Positions 1-38,604 of a stretch of 64,000 nt of DNA are shown here, piece by piece. The notes beneath the pieces were generated by a model. It did no database searches. It saw nothing but the letters and a program-made list of their open reading frames with translations, and had not been told where the DNA came from. Made by a program: the position numbers and the translations under genes. The stretch covers positions 113,361,296 to 113,425,295 of the forward strand of contig OY726559.1 of assembly GCA_963383645.1 (NCBI GenBank), given 5' to 3'. Every line of letters begins with the position of its first letter. Within the stretch, counting starts at the first letter, position 1. This DNA comes from Muscardinus avellanarius (lineage: Eukaryota; Chordata; Mammalia; Rodentia; Gliridae).

Positions 1-150
1 GGAATGGAACCCAGGGGCATTCTACCTCCGAGCTACACCCCCAGCCCTATTTTTTATTCTTTATTCTGAAACCGGGTCTCACTGAGTTGCAGAGGGTCTC
101 ACTAAGTAGCTGAGGCTGTCCGCGAACCGCGATCCTCCTGTCTCAGTCTT
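1..150 (-). mobile_element. B1-dID SINE, truncated by window edge
   Basis: Reads on the plus strand as the reverse complement of the dimer: ggaatggaacccaggggcat, then ccccagccctattttttatt, then gaaaccgggtctcactgag, ending in cgatcctcctgtctcagtc. It stops before the usual B1 end (cacgcccggc), so it is 5'-truncated, and the window edge cuts the ID end. Confidence 0.85.
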
Positions 151-689
151 TTAAATGCTTTTATTGGTGCATTCTAACCTCACATGCAATAGCGGTGGTG
201 ACATAGATGCACACAGCACTTGGTGGGCTTTCCCCTGCTCGTTCCCCATCCCTCTCTTTCCTATACTGGGCATTGATATTCCCCGATATATACATAATGT
301 CAGTGGAAGTGATTCTTTCATTACACCGCCTCCCTTCCCTTGGACCTCTTTCCTGGCTCCACTGGAGTTTCTTGTCCATTATCTGAAGTCCCTTTGGTAT
401 CCTGATTACTCCCTACCTTCTATGTATTAGAGAAAACACATGATCTTTCCCTCTCTGAGACTGGCTAATCTCACCTACCATAATCTTCTCCAAGTCCATC
501 CATTTTCCTGCAAATGACGTTATTTTGTTCCCTTTTCTTGCTGAATAGAATTCCACTGTGTGGATATCTCAAAATGTTGTAATCCATCATCTGTTGATGG
601 ATACCTAGGGCGGTTTCATAATTTGGCTATTGTGAACTGTGCTGCTATGAAGATGCATATGTATTACTACTATATATATATTTTTTATA

Positions 690-897
690 TTTTTATTTTT
701 GTGGTACTGGGGGTGGAACTCAGGGTCTTTCTACCTCCAGGCTACACTCCCAGACCTATTTTATACTTTATTTGGAAACAGGGTCCAAGTTGCTGAGAGC
801 CTCACTAAGTAGCTGAGGCTGGCTTGGAACCTGCATGATCCTTGTGTCTCAGCTTCCCAAGTAATGGGATTACAAGCGTGTGCCACCACGCCCGGCT
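690..897 (-). mobile_element. B1-dID SINE, subfamily B, inside L1
   Basis: Contains the subfamily B marks: gaactcagggtctttctacc, ggctacactcccagacctat, tatttggaaacaggg and gctgaggctggcttg. Ends cacgcccggctc. Short attacta-like repeats flank it, consistent with target duplication in the L1. Confidence 0.8.
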
Positions 898-945
898 CAT
901 TACTACAATATTCTGATTTCAATCCTTTTGGTTTTGATCCCCCCC

Positions 946-1147
946 ACCCTGGTACTGGGGATGGAACCCAGTGGCATTCTACCTCCAAGCTACACCCCCA
1001 GCCCTATTTTTTATTCTTTAATTTTGAAACAGGGTCTCACTGAGTTGCAGAGGGCCTCACTAAGTAGCTGAGGCTGTCCTTGAACTGTGCATCCTTCTGT
1101 CTCAGCCTCGAATGCTGGGGTTATAAGCAAGTGCCACCACGCCCGAA
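946..1147 (-). mobile_element. B1-dID SINE, subfamily A, with 20-bp target duplication
   Basis: A full-length subfamily A copy. The L1 sequence tctgatttcaatccttttgg (912-931) is repeated with one difference at 1148-1167, flanking the element. This proves insertion into the older L1. Confidence 0.85.
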
Positions 1148-1235
1148 TCTGATTTCAATCCCTTTGGAAAGATACCCAGGAGTGATCCATCTGGATCACC
1201 AGTGACATTTCAGTAGAGACCTGAAGACAGGAGTA

Positions 1236-1702
1236 AGGAAATGAGGCGTGCACATATGTGATGGGAAAGTGGTCCAGGCAGAGGGATACTCCAGTGCAAA
1301 TGTCCCGGGCAGACTTCTGCTTGGGGTGTCCTGGGGCGCCACTGTGGAAGCCTGACGTTTGCACCAAGCTCTCTGGGAAACTGCAGATTCTGAGCACAGC
1401 GCTAGCCAGACTATTCAGGGATGCCCGCTGCTGCGCGAAGCATCCGCATAAGGCAGCTCTGGAGAGCGGTTAGGACACTAATTCTGTGTTCGGGTCAGAG
1501 AGGTTGGGGGCAGAAGCGAGAACAGACTGGATTCCACAGGCACTGTGTTATTGTTGGTGTTACAGCTGTAGCGGCGTTGAGGGCTCTCTTCCTCCACTCA
1601 AATAGACAAATTGATTCGGGAAATTAGAACTAATAGACAATTCAGTTGCAGCTTCAGCAAATCTTTATTACAAAATCAGTGGGGAATAAAAAATGAAGAA
1701 AA
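1236..1702. other. Unique sequence, no gene recognised
   Basis: About 470 nt without a SINE. Short open frames exist on both strands but show no recognisable domain. The text around 1270-1340 has the look of an old interspersed repeat that I cannot name. Confidence 0.4.
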
Positions 1703-1975
1703 GCCGGGTGTGGTGGCGCACGCTTGTAATCCCCGCGCTTGGGAGGCAGAGACAGGAGGATCGCGCAGGTTCGAAGCCAGCCGCGCGCGCTGGCTTAGGA
1801 GACCCTGTTTCCAAATAAAAATGTAAAAATAGGTCTGGGAGTGTAGCCCGGAGGTAGAAGGGCTTCCAGGAACCCCAGTACCACCAAAAAAAGAAGGAGG
1901 AGGAGGAGGACGAGGAGGAGGACGAGGACGAGGACGAGGACGAGAGGAGGAGGAGGACGACGAGAAGAAAAGAAG
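1703..1975 (+). mobile_element. B1-dID SINE, subfamily C, with GA/GAC-rich tail
   Basis: Begins gccgggtgtggtggcgcacg and carries the subfamily C marks cgctggcttaggagaccc and agggcttccaggaacccc. After accacc the A-tail has become a 90-nt purine-rich (GAG)n/(GAC)n tract (1886-1975). Flanking gaagaaaa copies at 1695 and 1964 may be the target duplication. Confidence 0.85.
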
Positions 1976-2375
1976 AGTAACGCGCCTGGCAGACCCACTG
2001 GAGGGCCTGAAAATGGAACCCTGCCCCCCCCGCCCTTAAATACAGGTTTTTCTCATTGGTAGTTCTTATCTGCATTACCAAAGAAATGGGCTAGTAATTT
2101 ATTCCTTAGCCCAGCAGTATCTCTTTGTCTCTGGGCAGCGCACTTACTAAGTGCAGGGGTTAATGATGTATCTTGTTTTTACCTCTGAAGTATTGGTTGT
2201 CCATTACCTATGAGTGCTCTGAAGTAACACAGAGGCACAAATTCCAGCCAGTGTAGCTGTGTGTAATCTCTAAGAGCAAGGCATAATAAGGCTTTTGGTA
2301 CTTTTATGGCTCTGAAATGCACAAGGCAGAGTCATTGTGATCATAGGGTTTTTAAATATTTGTAGGGCTTTTACA
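1976..2375. other. Unique sequence, no gene recognised
   Basis: About 400 nt of AT-moderate sequence with no SINE, no splice-framed exon and no recognised family. Confidence 0.4.
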
Positions 2376-2379
2376 TATA

Positions 2380-2413
<34 letters not shown>

Positions 2414-3195
2414 TTGGTGGTACTGGGGTGGAACCCAGAGGCTTTCTACCTCCAAGCTACACCCCCAGCCCTATTTTTTATTCTTTCTTTATTTATATAT
2501 TTATTTTGGTGGTACTAGAGATGGAACCCAGGGGCCTTCAACCTCCAGGCTACACTCCCAGACCTATTTTTATATTTTTATTTGGAAACAGGGTCTCTTA
2601 AGCCAGCTGAGGCTGGCTTCGAACCTGCGTGATCCTCCTGTCTCTGCCTCCCAAGCACGGGGATTACAAGCGTGCGCCACCATGCCCGGCTTTTATTCTT
2701 TATTTTGAAACAGGGTCTCACTGAGTTGCAGAGGGCCTCACTAAGTAGCTGAGGCTGTCTGTGAATCGCAGTCCTCCTGTCTCAGCCTCCCAAATGCTGG
2801 GATCACAAGCACGCTCCATCACACTGGGCTGCTTTTTACATATTTCTTTTTTTTTTTTTTTTTTGGTGGTACTGGGGGTGGAACCCAGAGGCTTTCTACC
2901 TCCGGGCTATACTCCCAGATCTATTTTATATTTTATTTGGAAACAGGGTCTCACTAAGTTGCTGAGAGCCTCACTAAGTAGCTGAGGCTGGCTTTGAACC
3001 TGCGCAATCCTCCTGACTCAGCCTCCCAAGAGCGGGGATTACAAGTGTGCGCCACCACGCCCGGCTCTTTTTTTTTTTTTTTTTTTTTTTGAAACTGGGT
3101 CTCACTAAACTGAAGAGGCTGGCCTCCAGCCTGTGGTTCTGGTTCAGAATCCCAAGTACTGGGATTACAGGTATGCGCCTCGACAGCCAGCTTGC
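2376..3195 (-). mobile_element. Cluster of B1-dID SINEs
   Basis: At least four dimer units or fragments in antisense orientation: a cut ID half (2417-2490) followed by a subfamily C-like copy (2513-2691), an A 5' part (2692-2830), a subfamily B copy (2863-3065) and a B1-like fragment (3067-3195). A short (TA)n run (2374-2397) precedes them. Poly-T tracts mark the A-tails. Confidence 0.85.
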
Positions 3196-3661
3196 GTGTT
3201 AATTTAGAAAAGCAAAACCAAAACCGAAGCCAAAGTGGGATCTTAACTAAGCAAAGCATATGCCCAAGAAGAAAATCTGGAGGGAAATCCATGCTGCTCG
3301 GCCATGGGGACTTAAGGGATCCTTCCTTGCTTTCTCTCTCTCTCTTTGCGTAGCTGTGCTTTCAGTTTTACTATAGAGTATGTTTACTTGTGTGTCTCTG
3401 GGGAGCAGATTGACAGGTCGGGTCCCTCTCTTCCCCCAAGGGACCGGAAGACAGAAGCAGAGATGCTGGGAGACTCCCAACATTGTGGGGTAGCCCCCAG
3501 AGGGCGCAGGAGGACCAGCATCCCCACTCCTCCCCAAGACCCTGGCTAGTAAATCCCCTCACTTGCTCCTGCCGGCCCCTGGCTCTGCTGCTCCGTCACC
3601 GGTCCCTTCCCCAGGTCGGCAGACCTCGCCTGAGGGTGCCAGTTTAATTAAAGGGGCCTTT
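3196..3661. other. Unique island with a CTCF-like motif
   Basis: No coding exon recognised. Contains ccccagagggcgca at 3495-3508, one mismatch from the CTCF core on the plus strand. Confidence 0.45.
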
Positions 3662-3859
3662 AATAATTTGGCTGGTGCCGGGCGTGGTGGGCACGCTTGT
3701 AATCCCCGTGCTTGGGAGACAGGAGGATCGCACAGGTTCGAAGCCAGCCGCGCTGGCTTAAGAGACCCTGTTTCAAAAAATAAAATAAAATAAAATAGGT
3801 CTGGGAGTGTAGCCCGGAGGTAGAAGGGCTTCCAGGAACCCCAGTACCACCAAAATAAT

Positions 3860-3899
<40 letters not shown>

Positions 3900-3909
3900 T
3901 TGGCTGGTG
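3662..3909 (+). mobile_element. Young subfamily C SINE with perfect 16-bp target duplication
   Basis: aataatttggctggtg occurs at 3662-3677 and again at 3894-3909. The element between them (3678-3893) starts gccgggcgtggtgg, has the cgctggcttaagagaccctg mark and ends in a (TAA)n-type tail. The perfect repeat points to a recent insertion. Confidence 0.93.
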
Positions 3910-3969
3910 TTTGTCTCCCTTGAGACCCCCCAACTCAATTTCAACGTTACACAGATAACAGGAAGATTT

Positions 3970-4778
3970 AACCCAGGGGCGTTCTACTTCTGGCGTTTTA
4001 CTTCTGAGCTACACCTCCAACTAACTTTCTTCCTTCCTTTCTTTTCTCTTTCTTTCTTTCTTTTTCTTTCTTTCATCTTGGTACTAGAGATTAGCCCTAT
4101 TTTATTTTGTTTAGTTTTTTTTTTTTTGAAACAGGGTCTCACTAGGTTACTGAGAATGTCACTACTTGCTGAGGCTGCTTTTTCTTTCTTTCTCTTTCTT
4201 TCTTTCTTTCTTTCTTTCTTTTTTTTTTTTTTTTTTTTTTTTTTGTAGTACTGGGGATGAGACCCAGGAACATTCTACCTCCAGCCCTAGCCCCCACTTT
4301 TTTTGCAGTACTGGGGATAGAACCCAGGGCCATTCTACCTCCAAGGTACACCCCCAGCCTTATTTTTTTTATTCTTTATTTTGAAAGAGGGTCTCACTGA
4401 GTTGCAGAGGGCCTAAGTACCTGAGGCTGTCGGCGAACCGCGATCCTCTGGTCAGCCTCCCGAATGCTGATTACAAGTGTGCGCCCCCGCGCCCGGCTCA
4501 CGGGCTGTTCTTGAATCTGCAATTCTCCCTTCTCCTACTTCATGTACTGGGATTACAGATATGTGCCACCATATTTGGCAAATATGTGCTACTTTTGTGT
4601 GTATGTGTGTGGTCCTGGGGACTCGAACCCAGGGGCATTCTGCCTCCCAGCTGCACCCTCAGCCCTGTTTTGTTTTAATTCATTAATTTACTTCTTTCTT
4701 TCTTTTTTTTTTGCGTTGCTGGGGATTGAAACCAGGGACATCATGCTACGGTCCAAGCTACCTCCCAGTCTATTATTA

Positions 4779-4817
<39 letters not shown>

Positions 4818-4915
4818 GTTGTTGTTGTTGTTGTTGTTGTTGTTATTTTAAGTTACAGAGCGCCTCACTAAGTAGTTGAGGCCGGCTAACCTGTGATCCT
4901 CCTGTCTCAGCCTCC
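3970..4915 (-). mobile_element. SINE fragments with TTTC, ATT and GTT microsatellites
   Basis: Several antisense B1-dID pieces (4090-4500, 4600-4680, 4720-4925) separated by (TTTC)n at 4044-4075 and 4180-4220, (ATT)n at 4775-4817 and (GTT)n at 4816-4842. The order of pieces suggests repeated insertion into SINE tails. Confidence 0.75.
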
Positions 4916-4979
4916 CAAGTACTGGGGTGTACTACTTTTCAACCGAAAAAAACAACGCTTTCAATAATCACACGCGGCT

Positions 4980-5340
4980 TGCTTAGCGCAGATAGTGCTC
5001 TGAGCAGCAGGCGGGTTAACCGCGTGTGCGGACGCACTTCCTGCAGATTCTTCTGCCCGGCGAGCTGGCGGCAGAGGCTGCGCACTTGCTGACCACCTCG
5101 GCCTCAAGAGCAGGGTCTAGCTCCCGGCCCGGCGTTCCCCAGCTCACAGTGCGGGCGCACCTCGGGGCCAGCGCCCGGGTTAGGAGCGAGACTGGCCCCA
5201 GGCCCGGGTGCGCGGACCCTTTGCGGGGCTGGTGGTGCTCTGGCGCCCCCTGGTGTCCGGATCGGGAGGCGCACGGGTACATCCTGGGCGGTGCAAAGGG
5301 AAGGGACCCCTTCCTCAGTTCTCCGTCCTCTTAATAGCCT
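4980..5340. promoter_or_regulatory. CpG-rich patch with CTCF-like motif downstream of LMNA
   Basis: About 360 nt rich in CpG, free of SINEs, in a SINE-dense flank. It holds tggcgccccctggtg at 5241-5255, whose reverse complement CACCAGGGGGCGCCA matches the CTCF core very well. The short open frames here are not convincing. A boundary element or an alternative promoter for the next gene are both possible. Confidence 0.5.
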
Positions 5341-5455
5341 CTCCCCAGAGGCTCAGCCTAGATAAAATAAGGGGTTTCCAGCGTGATTTCAGAGACTTTT
5401 CCAATCTGTTTCCCCAGTCACATCATCATTATTATTAATAATAATTATTATTATT

Positions 5456-6597
5456 AAAATGTACAGTACTGGAGATGAACCCCCAGGGCATTCTACCTCC
5501 AAGCTACACCTCCAGCCCTGTTTTTTTTTTTTTTTTTAATTCTTTCTTTTGAAACAGGGTCTCAGTGAGTTGCAGAAGGCTTCACTAAGTAGCTGAGGCT
5601 GTCTGCGAACCGCTATAAGCCTGTCTCAGGCTCCCCAATGTTGGGATTACAAGCGTGCAACACCGACGACTGGCGCTATTGTTATTTATTATTTATTTAG
5701 CTATTTATTTGTAGTACTGGGGATGAAACCCAGGGGGCATTCTACCTCCGAGCTACACCCCTAGCCCTATTTTTTCATTCTTTTCTTTTGTGTGTGTGTG
5801 TGGTACTGGGGATTGAACCCAGGGGCATTCTACCTCCAACCTCTACTCCAGCCCCTATTTTTTTTTATTACTTATTTTTATTTTTGGTGGTACTGGGGTT
5901 CCTGGAAACTCTTCTACCTCCGGACTACACTCCCAGACCTATTTTATACTTTTTGTGTGGAAACAGGGTCTCTTAAGCCAGCGCGGCTGGCTTCGAACCC
6001 GCGATCCTCGTGTCTCAGCCTCCCAAGCACGGGGAGTACAAGCCTGCGCCACCACGCCCAGCTATTCTTTATTTTGAAACAGGGTCTCACTGGGTTGCAA
6101 ATGGCCTAAGTAGCTGAAGCTGGCCATGAACCACAATCCTCCTGTCTCAGCCTCCCAAATGCTAGGATTACAAATGTGTGCCACCATGCCTGGCTATATT
6201 TTTTATTTTTGCAGTACTGAGGATGCAGCCCAGGAGCTTCTACCACTGAGCTACACTCTCAGCCCTTCTTTCCACTCCTGGCGCTATTTTTTTAAAATTA
6301 TTTTTGCAGTATTGCAGATACAAATCAGAAGTGTTCTACCACTGAGCTACACCCTCAGCCCTTCTTTCTTTCCTTCCTTCCATCCTTCCTCTTTCCATAT
6401 TTTTGGTCCTGGGTATTGAACCCAGGGGCATTCTACCTCTACTCTCAGCCCTATTTAATTTTTATTTCAAAACAGAATCTCACTAAGTTGCTTGATGACC
6501 TCGCTAAACTGCAGAGGCTGGCAGCAAACCTGCGATCCTCGGGTCTCAGCCTCCCAAATACCGGGGATACATGTGTGCACCCCACGCCGTTTCACAC

Positions 6598-6650
<53 letters not shown>

Positions 6651-7860
6651 TTACTGGGAATTGAACCTGGGCATATCCTACCTTTAAGCTATATGCCCCC
6701 AGCCCTATTTTTTTGGGGGGGGTGGTACTGAGGTTTCTGGAAACCCTTCTACCTCCGAGCTATACTCCCAGACACCTATTTTTTATCTTTTTATTTGGAA
6801 ACAGGTTTTTTTTTTTTTTTTTTGGTGGTACTGGGGTTCCTGGAAGCCCTTCTATCTCCGGGCTACACTCCCAGACCTCTTTTTACATTTTATATTTGGA
6901 AACAGGGTCTCCTAAGCCAGCGTGCACGGCTGGCTTCGAACCTGCGCGATCCTCCTGTCTCTGCCTCCCAAGCGCGGGGATTACAAACGTGCGCCACCAC
7001 GCCCGGCCGAAACAGGGTCTCTTAAGCCAGCGAGGCTGGCTTTGAACCTGCACGATCCTTCTGTCTCTGCCTCCCAAGCATGCTATTTTTTTTTTTAAAT
7101 GGGCTTGCTAGGTTGATGAGAGCATCACTGCTTGCTGAGGTCGACCTCCAGCCTGCAGTCCTCCTGTCTTAGCCTCTCATGTACTGGGATTACAGGCATG
7201 CACCACCATTCCCAGGTCACACTTTTTTTTTTTTTGTACTAGGGGTTGAACCCAGGGACATTCTACTTTCAAGCTATATTCTCAGCCCTTTATTTTTTAT
7301 TTATTTTAATTTTTGAAACAGGTCCTCACTAGATTGCAGAGTCTCACTATTTGTTGAGGCTGTCCTTGAACCTGTGATCTTTCTGTCTCAGTCTCCCAAG
7401 TGCTAGATTACAAATGTGCATCACTACAGACTTTTTTTTTTTTTTTTTTTTTTTTGCAGTACTGGGGATGGAACCCAGGAACATTCCACCTCTGAGCTAC
7501 ACCTCCAGCCCTATTTTTTATTCTTTATTTTGAAACAAGGTCTCACTAAGTAGCTAAGGCTGGCTGCGAACCTGTGATCCGTCTATCTCAGCCTCCCAAG
7601 TACTGGGATTACAAGTGTGTGCCATCATGCCCAACTTCTACCCTGAAGTTTTAATTTTTTTTAATTTTTTGCAGCACTGGGGATGGAACCCAGGAGCGAG
7701 CATTCTACCTCTGAGCCACACCTCCATCCCTATATTTTATTCTTTATTTTGAAACAGGGTCTCAGTGAGTTGCAGAGGACCTCACTAAGTAGCTGAGGCT
7801 GTCGGTGAACCCGGATCCTCCTATCTCAGCCTCCCAAATGCTGGGATTACAAGTGTGTCC
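5456..7860 (-). mobile_element. Dense cluster of about twelve antisense B1-dID SINEs
   Basis: Copies follow one another almost without unique sequence: A types near 5465-5670 and 5712-5780, C type 5886-6063, ID halves near 6205-6365, A near 6400-6590, then the C-in-C nest 6721-7082, and A types 7230-7430, 7456-7640 and 7670-7860. A (GT)n run lies at 6602-6649. Confidence 0.85.
6721..7082 (-). mobile_element. Subfamily C SINE nested in another C copy
   Basis: The outer copy (6721-6807) stops at ggaaacagg. An inner C copy with a T tract follows (6807-7009), then the outer copy resumes at gaaacagggtctcttaagcc (7010). The gaaacagg repeat at 6799-6806 and 7010-7017 is the target duplication. Confidence 0.8.
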
Positions 7861-8369
7861 ACGCTGACTTTTGACTGCATGTTCAACCCCTCTGTCCAGG
7901 GGAACCTAAAGATAGCCTTTGTCAGAAAGGAGAATGACAGTGGAGCCAGTGTCTGCAGCCAGGCTCTTGGGGTCCCTGCCTCCTGCCAGCTGTGTGGCCT
8001 TGGGGGGCGTTGACTCTGAGCCCCCTTTTCCAGGGACCAGTGGCTCCTCTGGAGTGTAAGGGCAAAGCTGGCAGTGTAGACATGCTGGAAACTAGGAAGG
8101 GCCAGAGAAAGGGAGCTCCAGAGCTGTCTCCCTGCTCAGAGTCCTTCCCCTGTCCATCATTTGTGCCTGCCCTACCCGCACTCTGTCCTTAGCAGGGCCC
8201 GGCTTGTAGGAAGGTTCAGGGTCCTGCTCAGAGGGTGGCTGGCTGGCTGAAGGAAAGGCCCTCCCTAGGAAAGGGCCCCTGCGACCCTGAAGCAGGGCAA
8301 GGCCGCGGTGCGTGCCCCTCGGAGCACACCAGGACCCACCCAGCCACAAAGACAGACACCAGAGCAGCC
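7861..8369. other. Unique sequence just past the LMNA 3' end
   Basis: About 500 nt without repeats. It is rich in CT on the plus strand and contains GT/U-type downstream elements expected after a poly(A) site. No gene recognised. Confidence 0.45.
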
Positions 8370-9272
8370 GAGGGTAGAAACAACTAGTGTATTGATTTGG
8401 GGAGGAGGTGCGGATGGGAAACGGGGAGGCGGGGGCTCTTAGTGTTTGCCAATAACTACTATACTCCTGCTCCTCCCCGCTCGCCTTCCTCCTCTGCCGC
8501 GGGGCCCCAGCGGCCCCCTCTCTCCTTCCTGCACCCCCTCTCTCCTTCCTGCAGCCCACTTGACGTGGGCCTACAGTGGCTGGATGGAGCCCACCCCTCT
8601 GGGCTCTAAGCTGGGCAAAGGCAGCCTCCAGACACCTTCCTTCCCTCTTCCTTTACCTCCTCTCGTTCCCACCTCTTGTCTAAATATAATACAGAAAAAG
8701 CAAGCACAGCAGGTACCTGGAGGGACTGGCTCACCCCGGGGCAGGGGCGGGGCAGGGGCAGGCGGAGAAGCCAGGTGCACTGGAACCCGGCCCAGCTCTC
8801 CTCTCTCTCTCTGAGGCTGCCCTGGCCGCGGGGCAGGAGGACACTCCATGCCTGCCCTCAGGCACCATGTCGCGGGGTCCCCGGGGTGGGGGCAGCAAAG
8901 CGGCAAGTAGCTTCTGTAAAAGCACCCTTTCCCTTGGCTCCTAGAGGAAGCCCTCTTTGGTTTTTTAAGGCAGATATATGTATAAAGTTTCCTGGAAGCG
9001 GGCGGGGTAGGGGGGAAAGAAAGGGGAGAGATTATGATGGAAATAGAGGCTTTTTTTTTTTTTTTGGCTTGAGTTTTCCTTCAGTATAAAACCACTGTAG
9101 AAAATAGCTTCTCTCAGAAAAAAAAAAAAAAAAATAGAGAAAAAAACCAAAGGGGGTATATATATTTTTTTTCTTTGGCTTCAAGCCTGCTCCCAAAAGG
9201 TGCGGGGCAGGGGCTGCTGAGGCTGGGAGGAGGCCTTTGCCTTCTCCCCACCGCTGCCCCGGAGATCCAGGA
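8370..9272 (-). other. LMNA: Lamin A 3' UTR
   Basis: About 900 nt of non-coding exon 12 follow the stop. Several stretches match what I know of the mammalian LMNA 3' UTR: the AGAAGCTATTTTCTACAGTG block (9092-9111), CTGTATTATATTTAGACAAG (8677-8696) and CAATACACTAGTTGTTTCTA at the end. It contains A/T homopolymer tracts near 9050-9180 and a GC-rich middle. No SINE has entered it, unlike the flanks on both sides. The 3' end is placed about 20 nt beyond the poly(A) signal and is approximate. Confidence 0.9.
8389..8394 (-). terminator. Lamin A poly(A) signal variant AATACA
   Basis: The plus strand reads tgtatt, so the transcript carries AATACA inside CAAATCAATACACTAG, the same context as the human LMNA 3' end. 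No AATAAA lies near. AATACA is a known weaker hexamer variant. Confidence 0.75.
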
Positions 9273-37033
<27,761 letters not shown>

Positions 37034-37130
37034 ACTGCTCTTAAAGGGGCAGCCACTCGCCAGCGCGGGCCAGAAGCGCCAGGCGCGCCCCACCCTGTCC
37101 CGAGCACCCCGTCGTCCGAACGGGGCTTCG

Positions 37131-37535
37131 TGGTCTTGGTTCCTGCCTGCTCAGCGCTCTCAGCTCCAAGCCTGCCTCCTGGGGTAGAGGGCAGTGCCAA
37201 GGATGAGAATGGGAGGGAAAAGGGGAGGGGGAGTGGGTACGTGGGTGCAGAGGAAGGGGGACAGGACCGGGAAAGTGGGGGCAGGGCCGAGGCTGGTGCC
37301 CATCGGGGTGACTCACTCTTCCACCGCTGCCCCCCCCCAGCAGTAATAGTAGTGAGTCACATCTACCCCCTTCTCCATGTGGGCTGCCCGTTCAAAGCTG
37401 CATCTCAGGACTCCAGGAGTGGGGTGCAGAAGAAATGCCTGGGTCCCCTGAGGGCCAGCGAAGTCCTGGCACCTGAGTCCCTCTAATGCCCTCAGTGTTG
37501 GGGCAGGGATCTGGCGTTTAGGGTCCCTTTTTTTA
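37131..37535. promoter_or_regulatory. Upstream promoter region with two AP-1 motifs
   Basis: TGACTCA at 37309-37315 and TGAGTCA at 37353-37359, 44 nt apart, 300-350 nt upstream of the TATA-like box. Unique sequence, no gene. Confidence 0.5.
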
Positions 37536-38432
37536 TTTTTTATTTTTTAATTTTTTGCGGTACTGGGGATGGAACCCAGGGGCCTTCAACCTCCGAGCTA
37601 CACCCCCAGCCCAATTTTTTTAGTCTTTATTCTGAAACGGGGTGGCACTGAGTTGCAAAGGGCCTCAGTAAGTAGCTGAAGCTGTCCTCAAACATTGACC
37701 CTTCTGTCTCAGCCTCCCAAATGCTGGGATTACACGTGTAATGACACCTGGCCTAGGGTCCCTTTTTGCCTATGGGCTGCCCTAATTTCTCTGCCTTCAA
37801 CACCAGGTCCAGGGGTCTAGACCCAAACAGCAAACCTCAGTCCCCACCAGAGAAAGCCAAGAATAGGACTCAGGAGCCAGACGTGGTGGGGCATGCCTGT
37901 CATCCCAGGACTTGGGAGGCTGAGCCGGGAGCATGGTCATCTTTGTGGCCAACCTCAGCAATTTAGAGCCTCAGCAACTTAGTGAGACTCTGTTTCAATT
38001 TTTTAAAAAAATAAATAAAGCAGGAGCCGGGCATGATGGCGCACGCTTGTAATCCCAGCATTTGGGGATCGAGGTTCACTGACAACCTCAGCTACTTAGT
38101 GAGGCCTTTGCAACTCAGTGAGACCCTGTTTCAAAATAAAGAATAAGGAGCCGGGCATGGTGGCGCATGCTTGTAATCCCAGCATTTGGGAGGCTGAGAC
38201 TGGAGGATTGCAGTTCCCAGACAGCCTCAGCTTCTTAGTGAGGCCCTCCACAACTCAGTGAGACCCTACTTCAAAATAAAGAATAAAAAATTGGGCAGGG
38301 GGTGTAGCTCAGAGGTCGAATGCCTCTGGGTCCCATCCCCAGACCTGCAAAAAAATAATAATAAAGAATAAAAAATAGGGGTGGGACATCCCTTGGAGGT
38401 AGAATGCCCCTGGGTTCCATCCCCAGTACTGC

Positions 38433-38503
<71 letters not shown>

Positions 38504-38562
38504 TTGGGGGTGTGCCTCGGAGGTAGGATGACCCTGGGCTCAATCCCCAGTAACACACACAC

Positions 38563-38603
<41 letters not shown>
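37536..38603. mobile_element. SINE block with (TA)n and (CA)n
   Basis: An antisense A dimer (37558-37752), then sense copies (37885-38015, 38027-38145, 38150-38350, an ID half 38370-38432). An A-tail has turned into (TA)n (38451-38501). A further ID half (38503-38552) ends in (CA)n (38553-38603). Confidence 0.85.

Positions 38604-38604
<1 letters not shown>

Larger units (their letters stand above)
151..1235 (-). mobile_element. L1 (LINE-1) 3' fragment interrupted by two SINEs
   Basis: Plus-strand text such as tccatccattttcctgcaaa, gctgaatagaattccactgt, catctgttgatggatacc and tggctattgtgaactgtgct is antisense L1 from the end of ORF2 and the 3' UTR. It resumes at 898-945 and again at 1148-1235 (gatacccaggagtgatccat...ggatcacc), after two SINE insertions (about 690-897 and 946-1147). 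The fragment is old and its reading frame is decayed. Confidence 0.8.

Noticed and set aside
1668..2081. 137-codon minus frame with a long serine run
   Set aside because: It is a readthrough of the (GAG)n tail of a SINE; no gene feature.
4976..5300. Protein frames in the CpG-rich patch
   Set aside because: Open on both strands because of G+C richness; no domain or initiation evidence.
1..8370. SEMA4A coding exon, expected downstream by human synteny
   Set aside because: No semaphorin-like exon is visible; the window ends too early or only non-coding sequence is included.
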